NCBI RefSeq assembly: GCF_024213555.1
Contig: NZ_JANAVO010000001.1
Span: 496,001 to 560,000 of the forward strand
Origin: Allokutzneria sp. A3M-2-11 16
Lineage (GTDB): Bacteria; Actinomycetota; Actinomycetes; Mycobacteriales; Pseudonocardiaceae
DNA length: 64,000 nucleotides
Reading direction: 5' to 3'
The position numbers and the translations under genes are program-made. The notes beneath the pieces were generated by a model. It had not been told where the DNA came from, did no database searches, and saw only the letters and a program-made list of their open reading frames with translations. Below are positions 40,105 through 48,716 of this stretch, piece after piece; positions within the stretch are counted from its first letter, which is position 1, and each line of letters begins with the position of its first letter.

Positions 40105-40419
40105 TCAGCACAGCTCGATGCGCTTGAAGTCCGCGGTCCTGGCCACCTTGAAGCCGCGCGAGTCATCGCCCGGCTTCAAGGTCAGGCACGGACCGACAGC
40201 GCTGCTGAACACCGCGAACGCCTTGTACGTCTTCCTCGCGCAGTTGCTGTGCAGGTGGTACGTCTGGGTGACCCAGCCCACCGGCTCCGCGGTGATGAAG
40301 ATGCACGAGGGCGCGTTCGCCGCGAGCGCGGTCCCGGCCGTGACCACCGGGGCCACCGCGGCGGCGCCGACCACGGCCGCGGTGACGGCGGCGCGTCGCA
40401 TCAGGGAGGTCATCGTCAT
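40105..40419 (-). CDS. Secreted four-cysteine protein resembling tendamistat-type amylase inhibitors
   Basis: ATG 40419 follows GAAAGGA and gives 104 residues. A signal peptide (ending GTALAANA) precedes a ~70-residue mature protein: APSC at its start, NCARKTYKAFAVFSSAVGPC in the middle and a terminal Cys. Four cysteines in the order C-C-C-C with APSC, NCA and a GPC-LKPG turn recall the Streptomyces alpha-amylase inhibitor family (two disulfides), though the first loop is longer and the WRY inhibitory triplet is not evident (only GWVTQTY). It lies 163 nt from glgB, divergently. Inhibitor function is a weak inference. Confidence 0.5.
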   Translation of the reverse strand: MTMTSLMRRAAVTAAVVGAAAVAPVVTAGTALAANAPSCIFITAEPVGWVTQTYHLHSNCARKTYKAFAVFSSAVGPCLTLKPGDDSRGFKVARTADFKRIELC

Positions 40420-40582
40420 GATCCTTTCGTCTTGCAAGGGTGCGGTTGCCACCGCAGCCTCTCCCGAACACCAAGATCAATGCTGACTTTTCGGTCCTGG
40501 CCGATGACGCGCGCCGCCCTAAGATGACCGTGCACCGGCGGCACACTGATTACGACTCCTAGCGAACGGGAAGCCCGTACAC

Positions 40583-42820
40583 GTGACCATGCCCGACGCA
40601 AGCGCACCCAGCGCGGACGAGATCAACCGGCTACTCGGCGGGGCACACCACGATCCCCACTCGGTGCTCGGCGCCCATTCGCACTCCCGGGGCACAGCGG
40701 TCCGGGTGCTCCGGCCGCACGCCGACGAGGTCTTCGTGATCGTCGACGGGGAGCAGCACCGGCTGAACAAGGTGCACCACGGCGGACTGTTCTCAGGTCT
40801 GGTGGACGCGCCAGCCGGGGACTACCAGCTGCACGTGCGCTACGGCGACCACGTGGACATCTCCGACGACCCCTATCGCTGGCTGCCGACGCTGGGCGAA
40901 CTGGACCTGCACCTGATCGGTGAAGGGCGCCACGAACGCCTGTGGGAAGTGCTCGGCGCGCGCCCGCACAGCTACGACACGCCGAGCGGCACGGTCGCGG
41001 GAACGGCATTCGCGGTGTGGGCGCCGAACGCGCAGGGCGTGCGGGTGTGCGGCGACTTCGACGGGTGGAGCGGGGCCGCGACACCGATGCGCTCACTCGG
41101 CTCCTCCGGCGTGTGGGAGGTCTTCCTCCCCGGCGTGCTCGCGGGCACCAGGTACAAGTTCCGCATCCTCGGCAAGGACGGCAACTGGCACGAGAAGGCC
41201 GACCCGATGGCCTTCGCCACCGAGGTCCCGCCGCAGACCGCGTCCGTGGTCACCGAGTCCAACCACGAGTGGACCGACGCGGACTGGCTGAGCACGCGCG
41301 AGGCCACCGACTGGTCGACCGCGCCGATGAGCGTCTACGAGGTGCACCTCGGCTCGTGGCGTCCCGGCCTCGGATACCGGGAACTGGCCGAGCAGCTGGC
41401 GAACTACGTCGCCGAGACCGGCTTCACCCACGTCGAGCTGCTCCCCGTCGCGGAGCACCCCTTCGGCGGTTCCTGGGGTTACCAGGTCACCTCCTACTAC
41501 GCGCCGACCGCGCGCTTCGGCTCACCCGACGACTTCCGCTACTTCGTCGACCACCTGCACTCGCGCGGCATCGGCGTGATCGTGGACTGGGTGCCCGCGC
41601 ACTTCCCCAAGGACTCGTGGGCGCTGGCCCGCTTCGACGGCACACCGCTGTACGAGCACGCCGACCCCCGCCGCGGTGAGCAGCCGGACTGGGGCACGCT
41701 CGTGTTCGACTTCGGCCGCAGCGAGGTCCGCAACTTCCTCGTCGCCAACGCGCTGTACTGGCTGGAGGAGTTCCACGTCGACGGGCTGCGGGTGGACGCA
41801 GTCGCTTCGATGCTCTACCTGGACTACTCGCGCAACGACGGCGAGTGGTTGCCGAACGTCCACGGTGGACGCGAGAACCTGGACGCGGTGCGGTTCCTGC
41901 AGGAGCTGAACGCGACCGTCTACAAGCGACACCCCGGCATCATGATGATCGCCGAGGAGTCCACCGCCTGGCCCGGTGTCACCCGGCCGACCCACCTCGG
42001 CGGTCTCGGCTTCGGCTTCAAGTGGAACATGGGCTGGATGCACGACGCGCTGCACTACCTGGCGCGCGAGCCGATCCACCGCTCCTACCACCACAACGAG
42101 ATGACCTTCTCGCTGATGTACGCGTGGAGCGAGAACTACACGCTGCCGCTGTCGCACGACGAGGTCGTGCACGGCAAGGGCTCGCTGTGGGGCCGGATGC
42201 CGGGCGACGACTGGAACAAGGCCGCGAACCTGCGCGCGCTGCTCGCGTACATGTGGGCGCATCCCGGGAAGAAGCTGCTGTTCATGGGCGGCGAGTTCGG
42301 TCAGGTCCAGGAGTGGGCGGAGTCCCGCTCGCTCGACTGGCACCTGCTCGGCGAGCGGCTGCACGGCGGGCTCGCGTCCCTCATGGGCGACCTCAACGCG
42401 TTCTACCGGTCCGCGCCGGCGATGTACGCGCAGGACACCTCGCCCGAGGGCTTCTCGTGGATCGACGCCAACGACTCCGGCGGCAACGTGCTCAGCTTCG
42501 TCCGGCTCGCCGACGACGCCGATCCCGTGGTGTGCGTCGCGAACTTCTCCGGCGGCCCGCACCGGAACTACCGCGTCGGCCTGCCGCAGGGCGGCGTGTG
42601 GCGCGAGGCGATCAACACCGACGCGGAGACCTACGGCGGTTCGGGCATCGGCAACATGGGCTCCGTGCGCGCGGAAGCCAAGCCGTGGCACGGCCGCACC
42701 CATTCCGCCGTGCTGCAGCTCCCCCCGGCGGGCGTGCTGCTGCTGACCCCGGACGTGCTCGCGGTCCCCGACACCCCGGACCTCGACGCGGCCCCGGAAC
42801 TCTTGGAAAGCGGCGAGTAG
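40583..42820 (+). CDS. glgB: 1,4-alpha-glucan branching enzyme GlgB (GH13)
   Basis: A 745-residue enzyme with an N-terminal domain starting [19 protein letters not shown], a CBM48 ([20 protein letters not shown]), the GH13 barrel with nucleophile D405 ([17 protein letters not shown]) and acid/base E458 (IAEEST), and [15 protein letters not shown] for the third Asp. It creates alpha-1,6 branches in the GlgE-made glucan. It could be cotranscribed with the GlgE operon but small secreted genes intervene. GTG 40583 and ATG 40589 are both possible starts. Confidence 0.95.
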   Translation: MTMPDASAPSADEINRLLGGAHHDPHSVLGAHSHSRGTAVRVLRPHADEVFVIVDGEQHRLNKVHHGGLFSGLVDAPAGDYQLHVRYGDHVDISDDPYRWLPTLGELDLHLIGEGRHERLWEVLGARPHSYDTPSGTVAGTAFAVWAPNAQGVRVCGDFDGWSGAATPMRSLGSSGVWEVFLPGVLAGTRYKFRILGKDGNWHEKADPMAFATEVPPQTASVVTESNHEWTDADWLSTREATDWSTAPMSVYEVHLGSWRPGLGYRELAEQLANYVAETGFTHVELLPVAEHPFGGSWGYQVTSYYAPTARFGSPDDFRYFVDHLHSRGIGVIVDWVPAHFPKDSWALARFDGTPLYEHADPRRGEQPDWGTLVFDFGRSEVRNFLVANALYWLEEFHVDGLRVDAVASMLYLDYSRNDGEWLPNVHGGRENLDAVRFLQELNATVYKRHPGIMMIAEESTAWPGVTRPTHLGGLGFGFKWNMGWMHDALHYLAREPIHRSYHHNEMTFSLMYAWSENYTLPLSHDEVVHGKGSLWGRMPGDDWNKAANLRALLAYMWAHPGKKLLFMGGEFGQVQEWAESRSLDWHLLGERLHGGLASLMGDLNAFYRSAPAMYAQDTSPEGFSWIDANDSGGNVLSFVRLADDADPVVCVANFSGGPHRNYRVGLPQGGVWREAINTDAETYGGSGIGNMGSVRAEAKPWHGRTHSAVLQLPPAGVLLLTPDVLAVPDTPDLDAAPELLESGE

Positions 42821-42877
42821 CCACCTGATCCGTTGGACTGGGCTGCGCTGTGCGCGGTGATGCGGAAAGCTGGACGG

Positions 42878-44236
42878 ATGGGCTTGTTCGGCAGCAGAGC
42901 GATTCGCCGTGCCCTGTGCGGGCTCGGCGCGGTCTGCGTGCTCGTCGCCTGCACGAATCCTGTTCCCGGCGAACCGATCGCGCGCGTCGGGATCACCAAG
43001 GAGACCGTGAATCCCGCGTTCATCAACGGAACCGACGGCGGCGAGATCGACCAGCTCGCCGCGACGGTGGTCACCGACGTGCAGCAGTACTGGCGCGAGA
43101 ACTTCGAGCCCACGTACGGCAGACCGTGGCAACCGATCAACGGCTTCTACTCCGTGGACAGCAACGACCAGGCGGGCAAACCACCGCCGTGCACCTCGCA
43201 CACCAGTGAGCTCGAAGGCAACGCGCTGTACTGCGCGAGCGTGGACTCCGTGGTGTGGGACCGCGCTGCGCTGTTCCCTGTGATCAACACGAAGTACTCG
43301 GGCGCCGCGGTGCTGCTGGTGCTGGCGCACGAGATCGGGCACGCGGTGCACCACCGCGCGGGCATCGGCGCGGAAGAGCTGCGCAAGCAGCCGGAGCGCT
43401 ACCCCACGATCCTCACGGAGGCTATGGCCGACTGCTTCGCCGGAGCGACACTGCGGTGGGCGGTGGAGGGCAAGGCACCGCACCTGCGCGTCACACAGTC
43501 CGATGTGGACACTGCGATGGGCGTGCTGATGGTGCTGCGTGATCCGGTGGACACGGTGGACGTCGACGAAGCCACGCACGGCAACGCCTTCGATCGCGCG
43601 TCCGCGCTCCAGGACGGGTACGCGGAGGGACCGCGCCGCTGCGCCGGGATGACGGTGCAGAACCGCAGGTTCACGGTCAGCGAGAGCGCGGTGACCAGGC
43701 CGGCGCGCGGCTACCAGCAGTCGGTGGACGCGATCAGCGCCGGGCTGGACCGGTGGTTTGGCGCGCTGGTCCGGCGCAACGGCGGACAGTGGAGCAAGCC
43801 CGGCACCGGCTCCGGGGCCAGCTGCGGTGGCCAAGGGCCCGCGTCGTTCTGCGTGGCGGAGCACGCCATCCGGCTCGACGGCCGGGGCGAACCGCAGCGA
43901 TTGCACGAGCAGATCGGCGATTACTCGATCGGCGCCCTGCTGGCGGCCAGGTACGGCTTGGCGGCGATGGCCGCGCTCGGCCGCGGCGTTGACGGAGCCG
44001 GGGCGGGGCGGGACGCGCTCTGCCTCGCCGGGGCCTACACCGACGCGGCCTCTCGCGGGGCCGACGGCAGCGCGACGCTCGCGCCGGGCGATCTGGACGA
44101 GGCCGTCCAGGTGCTGCTCGGCTACGACTACGGCTCGCGCGATGTCGCGGGTGCCGGGATCGCCTCCGGCTTCGACCGGATCGCGGCGTTCCGGGCCGGG
44201 GTCCTCGGCGGCGCGAAGACCTGCGGCATCGGCTGA
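42878..44236 (+). CDS. Lipoprotein zinc metallopeptidase-like protein, paralogue 1
   Basis: From ATG 42878 (42860 also possible) the 452-residue product has a signal with lipobox VLVAC, then a domain with VLAHEIGHAVHHRAG, an HExxH zinc motif, and TEAMADCFAGATLRW downstream, whose Glu/Asp could be the third ligand. LSS-type C-terminal region contains several Cys. The protein is probably anchored outside the membrane. It is paralogous with the gene at 44946 (same HExGHAV, QADCF/ADCFAG, HGNAFDR and GDLDEAV blocks). Substrate unknown. Confidence 0.78.
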   Translation: MGLFGSRAIRRALCGLGAVCVLVACTNPVPGEPIARVGITKETVNPAFINGTDGGEIDQLAATVVTDVQQYWRENFEPTYGRPWQPINGFYSVDSNDQAGKPPPCTSHTSELEGNALYCASVDSVVWDRAALFPVINTKYSGAAVLLVLAHEIGHAVHHRAGIGAEELRKQPERYPTILTEAMADCFAGATLRWAVEGKAPHLRVTQSDVDTAMGVLMVLRDPVDTVDVDEATHGNAFDRASALQDGYAEGPRRCAGMTVQNRRFTVSESAVTRPARGYQQSVDAISAGLDRWFGALVRRNGGQWSKPGTGSGASCGGQGPASFCVAEHAIRLDGRGEPQRLHEQIGDYSIGALLAARYGLAAMAALGRGVDGAGAGRDALCLAGAYTDAASRGADGSATLAPGDLDEAVQVLLGYDYGSRDVAGAGIASGFDRIAAFRAGVLGGAKTCGIG

Positions 44237-44410
44237 GCCCGCGCGGAATCAGTTTCAGTTTCGTATTTCTCACCTGCCCCTTTAAGGCACGGTCAAAACA
44301 CTCTTCAAACCCCTTGTCTGCACGTTGACCCACTTTTTCGGGACACATAGCCTTTCCCTGTCGGTCGATCGTGAATCGATTTACCAAATTATGCGGAGAA
44401 TGGGACACCG

Positions 44411-44743
44411 ATGATCAAGGCAGCGAGACTGGCATGCGCGGCGGGGGCTGCCGCCGCACTCCTCGCGGGAATCACCCCCAGCGCCGCCGCAGCGGACAGC
44501 GAGGCCCGTTCCGGGACCACCGCACAGTCCAGAAACGGCCTGACGTGCACCAACACGTGGTTCAACACCTCGGGCGGCACCGACTGCAAGGGCACGAGCG
44601 CGGCCAGCAAGGAGCAGCTGTGGCGCCTGCGGGTCGCCTGCTCGTTCCAGCCCGACCACACCGGTATCTGGCAGTCGGGCCCCGGCAGCGACCGATTCGA
44701 GTGCCGCAGCAGCGTGCAGAGCACCAGCGTCGAATTCGGCTGA
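44411..44743 (+). CDS. Small secreted protein, unknown
   Basis: A 110-residue preprotein: signal ACAAGAAAALLAGITPSAAA then a ~80-residue mature part with four Cys (LTCTNTWFN, DCKGTS, VACSFQPDH, FECRSS), likely two disulfides, and a Trp-rich centre. ATG 44411 lies after GGAGAATGGGA. It sits between the two metallopeptidase paralogues, so it could be their substrate, an inhibitor or a partner, though nothing proves that. Confidence 0.62.
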   Translation: MIKAARLACAAGAAAALLAGITPSAAAADSEARSGTTAQSRNGLTCTNTWFNTSGGTDCKGTSAASKEQLWRLRVACSFQPDHTGIWQSGPGSDRFECRSSVQSTSVEFG

Positions 44744-44876
44744 TTCCAAGAATGCTTCCGGGGCACTGATCCCGGATTGCGACGGGTGGGTTCCGCGCTG
44801 TGCAGGGCGGCGCGGAACCCACCCGGCCCCCCGCGCGTACACGCGAGTCGGCGAGTATGCGGTCGGCACACCGCAA

Positions 44877-44917
44877 CGGCCAGGTACGGTTTGGCGGCGA
44901 TGGCCGCTGTTCGGCCG
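44877..44917 (+). repeat. 41-nt remnant of a metallopeptidase gene
   Basis: This intergenic stretch matches 43944 onward inside paralogue 1 (CGGCCAGGTACGG then TTGGCGGCGATGGCCGC) with few mismatches, and would encode the same RYGLAAMAA. It is just upstream of paralogue 2, so it looks like leftover sequence from duplication or recombination between the paralogues. Confidence 0.6.
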
Positions 44918-44945
44918 AATCCGCGGTGGGCGAAGGAGTACGCAC

Positions 44946-46391
44946 GTGCTGATGGGGGCGGCTCGACAAGGGGCGGTGCGGGTCACGGCGCTGCTGGCGG
45001 CGCTGCTGCTGGCCGCGGGCTGCACAACGGTGATCAGGGGTGAGGCCAAGCGCGTCGGCGCGGTCGTCGACCCCGGCAGCGCGGCTGGGCTGAAGGTCAC
45101 CGAGGGCCCCAGCGGCCCGCGCGCGGGCGTGGCCGACGCCCAGGTCACAGTGGACAACGCCGACAACGGCGAGATGGACCGGCTGGCCATCAACGCGGTC
45201 AGCGACGTGCAGAAGTACTGGGCCGAGCAGTTCCCGACCCACTTCGGCAAGCCCTACGAACCGCTGCGCCGGCTCGCGTCCTGGGACTCCGGCGGCAAGA
45301 ACATGGTGCTGTGCCGCAGCAACACCGCCGGCGTGGAGAACGCGTTCTTCTGCCCCTCCGAGGACCTGATCGCCTGGGACCGGGGCGGCCTGCTGCCGAT
45401 GCTGAGCAACAACTACGGCTCGATGGCCGTGGTCGCGGTGCTGGCGCACGAGGTCGGCCACGCCGTAGGCCACCGCAGCGGCATCACCAAGCTCGGCATG
45501 CCGACGATCATCGCCGAGCAGCAGGCGGACTGCTTCACCGGCGCCTTCTTCCGGCACGTCGCCGAGGGCAAGGCCGAGCACTTCGAGATCTCCACCGGCG
45601 AGGGGCTGAGCAAGGTCCTCGGCGCCATGTTCGCGCTGCGCGACCAGGTCGGGGCCTCGTTCACCAAGCGCGGCGCGCACGGCAACGCCTTCGACCGGGT
45701 CACCGCCTTCCAGTTCGGCTTCGGCCAGGGCCCGAAGCGCTGCGCCGCCATGGACGTCAAGGACATCAACGCGCGGGTCACCGAGTACAGCTTCGCCAAG
45801 CAGGACGACAACAAGGGCAACCTGCCGGTCAACGAGCAGACCGTGAAGGCGATCGTGGAGAACCTCCAGGCGGTGCACAAGGACACCGGTGCCGCCCCGC
45901 CGGAGGTCAGCTTCACCGGCGCCTGCGCCACCGCCGGGTCCGCCGCCACGTACTGCGAGGGCAGCAACACCGTGGGGCTGAACATGGAACGGCTGGCCCA
46001 GCTCGGCAAGGCGCCCGCGAAACAGGAACGGGCGCGGGCGATCGGTGACTTCGCGGCGTTCGGCGAGATCGCCTCGCGCTACGTGCTCTCCGTGCAGAAG
46101 GCCGTCGGGATGAAGCTCTCCGGTGAGGTCGCCGGGCTGCGCACCGCGTGCATGGTCGGCAACTGGGCGGGCAGCCTGTTGCAGCGCCCGGTCGGCGGCC
46201 GCAACCCTATCGGCACCCTGCGGATCTCCCCCGGTGACCTGGACGAGGCGGTCACCCAGCTGCTCACGGAGAACACGCTGATGGCCGCGGACGTCGACGG
46301 CAAGCCGGTGCCCTCGGGCTTCGCCCGGGTCGAGGCGTTCCACGTCGGCTTCCTCGACGGGATCTCCGCCTGCACCGAGGACTTCCGCTAG
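44946..46391 (+). CDS. Lipoprotein zinc metallopeptidase-like protein, paralogue 2
   Basis: A 481-residue lipoprotein (lipobox LAAGC) from GTG 44946, which has GAAGGAG 8 nt upstream. VLAHEVGHAVGHRSG is the HExxH motif, EQQADCFTGAFFRH the probable third-ligand helix, and HGNAFDRVTAFQFGFGQGPKRCA is a conserved block shared with paralogue 1. Cys residues are similarly placed. Both belong to a family of actinobacterial neutral zinc metallopeptidase-like proteins of unknown substrate. Confidence 0.8.
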   Translation: MLMGAARQGAVRVTALLAALLLAAGCTTVIRGEAKRVGAVVDPGSAAGLKVTEGPSGPRAGVADAQVTVDNADNGEMDRLAINAVSDVQKYWAEQFPTHFGKPYEPLRRLASWDSGGKNMVLCRSNTAGVENAFFCPSEDLIAWDRGGLLPMLSNNYGSMAVVAVLAHEVGHAVGHRSGITKLGMPTIIAEQQADCFTGAFFRHVAEGKAEHFEISTGEGLSKVLGAMFALRDQVGASFTKRGAHGNAFDRVTAFQFGFGQGPKRCAAMDVKDINARVTEYSFAKQDDNKGNLPVNEQTVKAIVENLQAVHKDTGAAPPEVSFTGACATAGSAATYCEGSNTVGLNMERLAQLGKAPAKQERARAIGDFAAFGEIASRYVLSVQKAVGMKLSGEVAGLRTACMVGNWAGSLLQRPVGGRNPIGTLRISPGDLDEAVTQLLTENTLMAADVDGKPVPSGFARVEAFHVGFLDGISACTEDFR

Positions 46392-46403
46392 CCCCACGGG
46401 GTC

Positions 46404-46534
46404 GGGCGGTCTTCAAGTACCGCGACCCCCCCTCGGCACCACCGCAAACCGCCGCTAACCCCCTCTCGAGCTGTGGGGGTTAGCGGCGGTTTGCGACCGT
46501 TGTAGGTGGGGTGCGCTGGTCTTGAAGACCGCGC
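46404..46534. repeat. CTTCAAGTAC-type dispersed repeat, copy D
   Basis: Left arm GGGCGGTCTTCAAGTACCGC begins at 46404; right arm GGTCTTGAAGACCGCGC ends at 46534. Inside is a perfect 21-bp inverted repeat (46443-46463 and 46475-46495; half is CGCAAACCGCCGCTAACCCC) with an 11-nt loop. It is located between the convergent metallopeptidase and YbbN-like genes and could end both transcripts. Confidence 0.88.
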
Positions 46535-46541
46535 AGCCCGG

Positions 46542-47537
46542 TCAGAACAGCGCGCTGGCCAGGTTGCGGCGCGCGAGCATGACCCGCTGGTCGTCCGCGG
46601 GGAACAGCTCGAACAGGTCGACGAGGTGCTGCCGCACGCGGTTGCGGTCCTCGTCCGCGGTGCGGCGCACGGCCGCGATCAGCCGGGCGAACGCCTCGTC
46701 GACCAGCTGCACGGCGATCTCCGCGTCGGCGGCGGCGAGCTGGGCGTCGACGTCGTCGGGGTTCGCGTCCGCCTTCTCGATCGCACCCGAGTCGGCCTGC
46801 TCGGCGCGCGCGGTGAAGCGCACCTGCGCCAGCGCGGCCTTGGCGTCCTCGTTGCCGGGCTCCGCGGAGAGGATCTGCTCGTAGGCGGCCTCGGCCGCGG
46901 CGTAGTCGCCCTTCTCGAAGGCGTCCTCGGCGGCAGTGAACCGGGGGTCCTCCGGCAGCTCGGCCTCGTCGGCGGCGCCACCACCGGCGGCTGCGCGCTC
47001 CTCGGCGGCCTTGATGCCGGGCAGGCGGTCCCGCAGGGCTTGGACCAGGGAGGCGATCCACTGGCGCAGCTGCGCTTCCGGCTGCAGCCCCGGGACGCCG
47101 TCGAGCACCTGGCCGCCCGCGATGGCCACGGTCATCGGCACCGACTGCACGCCGAACGCCTGCGCGATGCGCGGGTTGGCGTCGATGTCCACGCTGGCCA
47201 GGATCCAGGTCCCGCCGCTCTCCGCGGACAGCCGCCGCAGGATCGGGGACAGCTGCTGGCTCTCCTCGCTCCAGCTCGCGTGCAGGTCCACCACGACCGG
47301 CACCTCGAGGGAGCGTTCGAGCACGTCCTGCTGGAAGGTCGTCTCGCTGACCTCGACGACCCACTCACCGGAGGTCGCGGGCGCCGCACCGGGTGCGGCG
47401 GGCGCGGCGGCGGGACGGCTCTGCTGGCGGGCGGTGGCCTCCGCCCGCGCCTTGACCGCCGAAAGATCCACGGCACCGGCGAGCGCGGCGGAGAGGGCGG
47501 CGTTCTGGCGTCGATCTGGCCTCGTCACGCCCTCCAT
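46542..47537 (-). CDS. YbbN/CnoX-like thioredoxin-TPR protein without CXXC
   Basis: A 331-residue protein. After an Ala/Pro-rich linker, a thioredoxin fold ([20 protein letters not shown]) has S-E-E-S where active thioredoxins have CxxC, so it is not an oxidoreductase. The C-terminal half carries TPR-like helices ([20 protein letters not shown]) and ends in the YbbN-type domain ([20 protein letters not shown]). YbbN/CnoX proteins are holdase chaperones that pass clients to GroEL or DnaK. In M. tuberculosis Rv1324 is similarly near the glgB-glgE-glgP genes. Its start overlaps the Abi-type gene by 13 nt. Confidence 0.85.
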   Translation of the reverse strand: MEGVTRPDRRQNAALSAALAGAVDLSAVKARAEATARQQSRPAAAPAAPGAAPATSGEWVVEVSETTFQQDVLERSLEVPVVVDLHASWSEESQQLSPILRRLSAESGGTWILASVDIDANPRIAQAFGVQSVPMTVAIAGGQVLDGVPGLQPEAQLRQWIASLVQALRDRLPGIKAAEERAAAGGGAADEAELPEDPRFTAAEDAFEKGDYAAAEAAYEQILSAEPGNEDAKAALAQVRFTARAEQADSGAIEKADANPDDVDAQLAAADAEIAVQLVDEAFARLIAAVRRTADEDRNRVRQHLVDLFELFPADDQRVMLARRNLASALF

Positions 47538-48172
47538 CCTGACACGCCGCCGACAGCGCCGGGGACCCAGCACCCGGCCCCGACCCAGCCGCGTGCGGAG
47601 GGGCAGATCCACTCCGCGACGACCAGCGCGTCGGCCCGCAACCGGCGCAGCGGGCGGTTGTGCACCGGCTCGTGGTGCGCGATCCGGTTCCGCAGCTCGT
47701 GCAGCCCGGCGACCTTGTCGTGCACGTCCTTGCGCATGCCGTTCAGGTGGGGGAACGCACCGCGCAGGCACGGCAGCCACAACGTCCGCTCGTACCTCGC
47801 GGCGAGCAGGTACCGCCAGAACCCGAACGACAGCTCGGCGACCACGCGTCCAGGGGTCTCGACCCGCCCGTTCCTGGCGATCCTGACCTGGGCGGCAGCG
47901 ATGTCCTTCCGCGCCTTCTCGGTCAGCAGCTGTTCGAGCGGGACGTACCAGTCGGCTCGGCCGGTCCAGTCCGCGAGCGCGGAGTGCATCGCGTTGCGCA
48001 CCAGCACTTCGACGTGGCCGAGCGTTCTCCAGAAGGCCGCGGCGATCTGGGAGTTCCGCTCGTAGAGCGCCAGCGCCGCCGCGAGGTCTCCCCTGTTCGC
48101 GGCGCGGTAGGGGGCCAGTCGCTCCGCCGAGAAGCGCTTCTCCAGCAGCTCGTTCAGCGTGGGGTTTGTCAT
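47525..48172 (-). CDS. Abi-family HEPN-domain protein (putative RNase toxin)
   Basis: A 215-residue all-alpha protein of the Abi_2-like family. [12 protein letters not shown] contains the HEPN RxxxxH motif (R161, H166), expected to form an RNase site on dimerisation; [13 protein letters not shown] (R59, H63) is a second RxxxH-like pair. [19 protein letters not shown] is the family core. A Gly/Trp-rich C-terminal tail follows. The ATG overlaps the stop of the small repeat ORF (ATGA), so translation is coupled. Abi/AbiF relatives are abortive-infection or toxin proteins; an antitoxin or guide partner would be expected upstream. RNase activity is inferred. Confidence 0.8.
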   Translation of the reverse strand: MTNPTLNELLEKRFSAERLAPYRAANRGDLAAALALYERNSQIAAAFWRTLGHVEVLVRNAMHSALADWTGRADWYVPLEQLLTEKARKDIAAAQVRIARNGRVETPGRVVAELSFGFWRYLLAARYERTLWLPCLRGAFPHLNGMRKDVHDKVAGLHELRNRIAHHEPVHNRPLRRLRADALVVAEWICPSARGWVGAGCWVPGAVGGVSGWRA

Positions 48173-48396
48173 GGCTGGGCGACTCCGGTAGAGTCTTTGA
48201 CGAAGACCCCGGTCGCCCCTATCCCTCGGGATATGCCGCCGGGGTTCCGTATTTTCCGGGGCGCCACGCCGCCGTTGTTGATCATCGGGACGACTCCGGT
48301 AGAGTCTTTGACGAAGACCCCGGTCGCCTCTGTCCTTCGGGATATGCCGCCGGGGTTCCGTACTTTCCGGGGCGCTTCTCCGCCGCCGTTGCTCAT
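48169..48396 (-). CDS. 75-aa protein of two 37-residue repeats, coupled to the Abi-type gene
   Basis: The ATG at 48396 has a perfect AAGGAG 6 nt upstream. The product consists of two repeats, each starting with Met ([20 protein letters not shown] and [20 protein letters not shown]) and each ending [12 protein letters not shown]. The 111-bp period equals 37 codons, so the frame stays open through both. Of about ten differing bases in the compared coding region, nearly all change the amino acid. A CCGGAG ribosome-like site precedes both the second Met and the Abi ATG. Its stop overlaps the HEPN gene. Possible roles: antitoxin, or translated leader. No family recognised. Confidence 0.6.
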   Translation of the reverse strand: MSNGGGEAPRKVRNPGGISRRTEATGVFVKDSTGVVPMINNGGVAPRKIRNPGGISRGIGATGVFVKDSTGVAQP

Positions 48397-48402
48397 CGGG
48401 GC
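48181..48402. repeat. 111-bp tandem direct repeat, two copies
   Basis: Units 48181-48291 and 48292-48402 are about 90% identical (11 mismatches by eye). Each starts GACTCCGGTAGAGTC (a small GACTC/GAGTC hairpin) and includes GACGAAGACCCCGGTC and GGATATGCCGCCGGGG. They coincide with the repeated small ORF on the minus strand; they could also be a structured RNA. Confidence 0.9.
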
Positions 48403-48408
48403 TCCTTC

Positions 48409-48439
48409 GCGTGACGTGTCCGATGTGGACTCGTCACGC
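48409..48439. promoter_or_regulatory. Inverted repeat upstream of the repeat ORF/HEPN unit
   Basis: GCGTGACG (48409-48416) and CGTCACGC (48432-48439) form an 8-bp dyad 13 nt upstream of the small ORF start. This is a likely operator of the unit or a leader hairpin. Confidence 0.5.
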
Positions 48440-48475
48440 TAGCGCCACCCCCTGACACTCACCGTTGAGCGACGT

Positions 48476-48492
48476 TTTGCCATGGTGGCAAA
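48476..48492. promoter_or_regulatory. 17-bp palindrome TTTGCCA-TGG-TGGCAAA
   Basis: A perfect 7-bp inverted repeat with a 3-nt centre lies between the NTF2-like remnant and the small ORF, about 80 nt upstream of the latter's start. It is suited to bind a dimeric regulator. Confidence 0.5.
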
Positions 48493-48497
48493 GGAAA

Positions 48498-48716
48498 TCA
48501 GCCGACGAAGCCGTGGATGTCATCGATCTCGGAACCGGAGTCGAAGGTCTCGCCGGTGACCGCACCGCCCTCGTCGGAGTCGTAGTCGATCGCGATCCGC
48601 CACCGGCCGTCGTTCTTGCGGCAGAACGCGTGGAAGCGCCCGTGGAACACCCGCTCCTCGCCCCCCAGCCGGTAGACACCGCGTTCGCTGGCGAGGTCAG
48701 GAGCGAACGCCGCGAA
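48498..48716 (-). pseudogene. C-terminal remnant of an NTF2/SnoaL-like protein
   Basis: On the minus strand a frame without start codon reads GVYRLGGEERVFHGRFHAFC, then RKNDGRWRIAIDYDSDEGG, ending HGFVG and TGA (48500-48498). The hydrophobic/aromatic pattern and DGRWRI are those of the last strands of SnoaL-like/DUF4440 proteins. It directly follows the TGA of the SCO6745-family gene in the same frame. A truncated gene, or the tail of a formerly fused protein, is likely. Confidence 0.6.

Noticed and set aside
48169-48396. DUF397-type protein (GVFVKDS resembles GVAVRDS)
   Set aside because: Only one short segment is similar; the conserved Trp, Cys and C-terminal helix of DUF397 are missing.
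48181-48402. CRISPR array
   Set aside because: Only two long, adjacent, imperfect direct repeats with no spacers and no cas genes.
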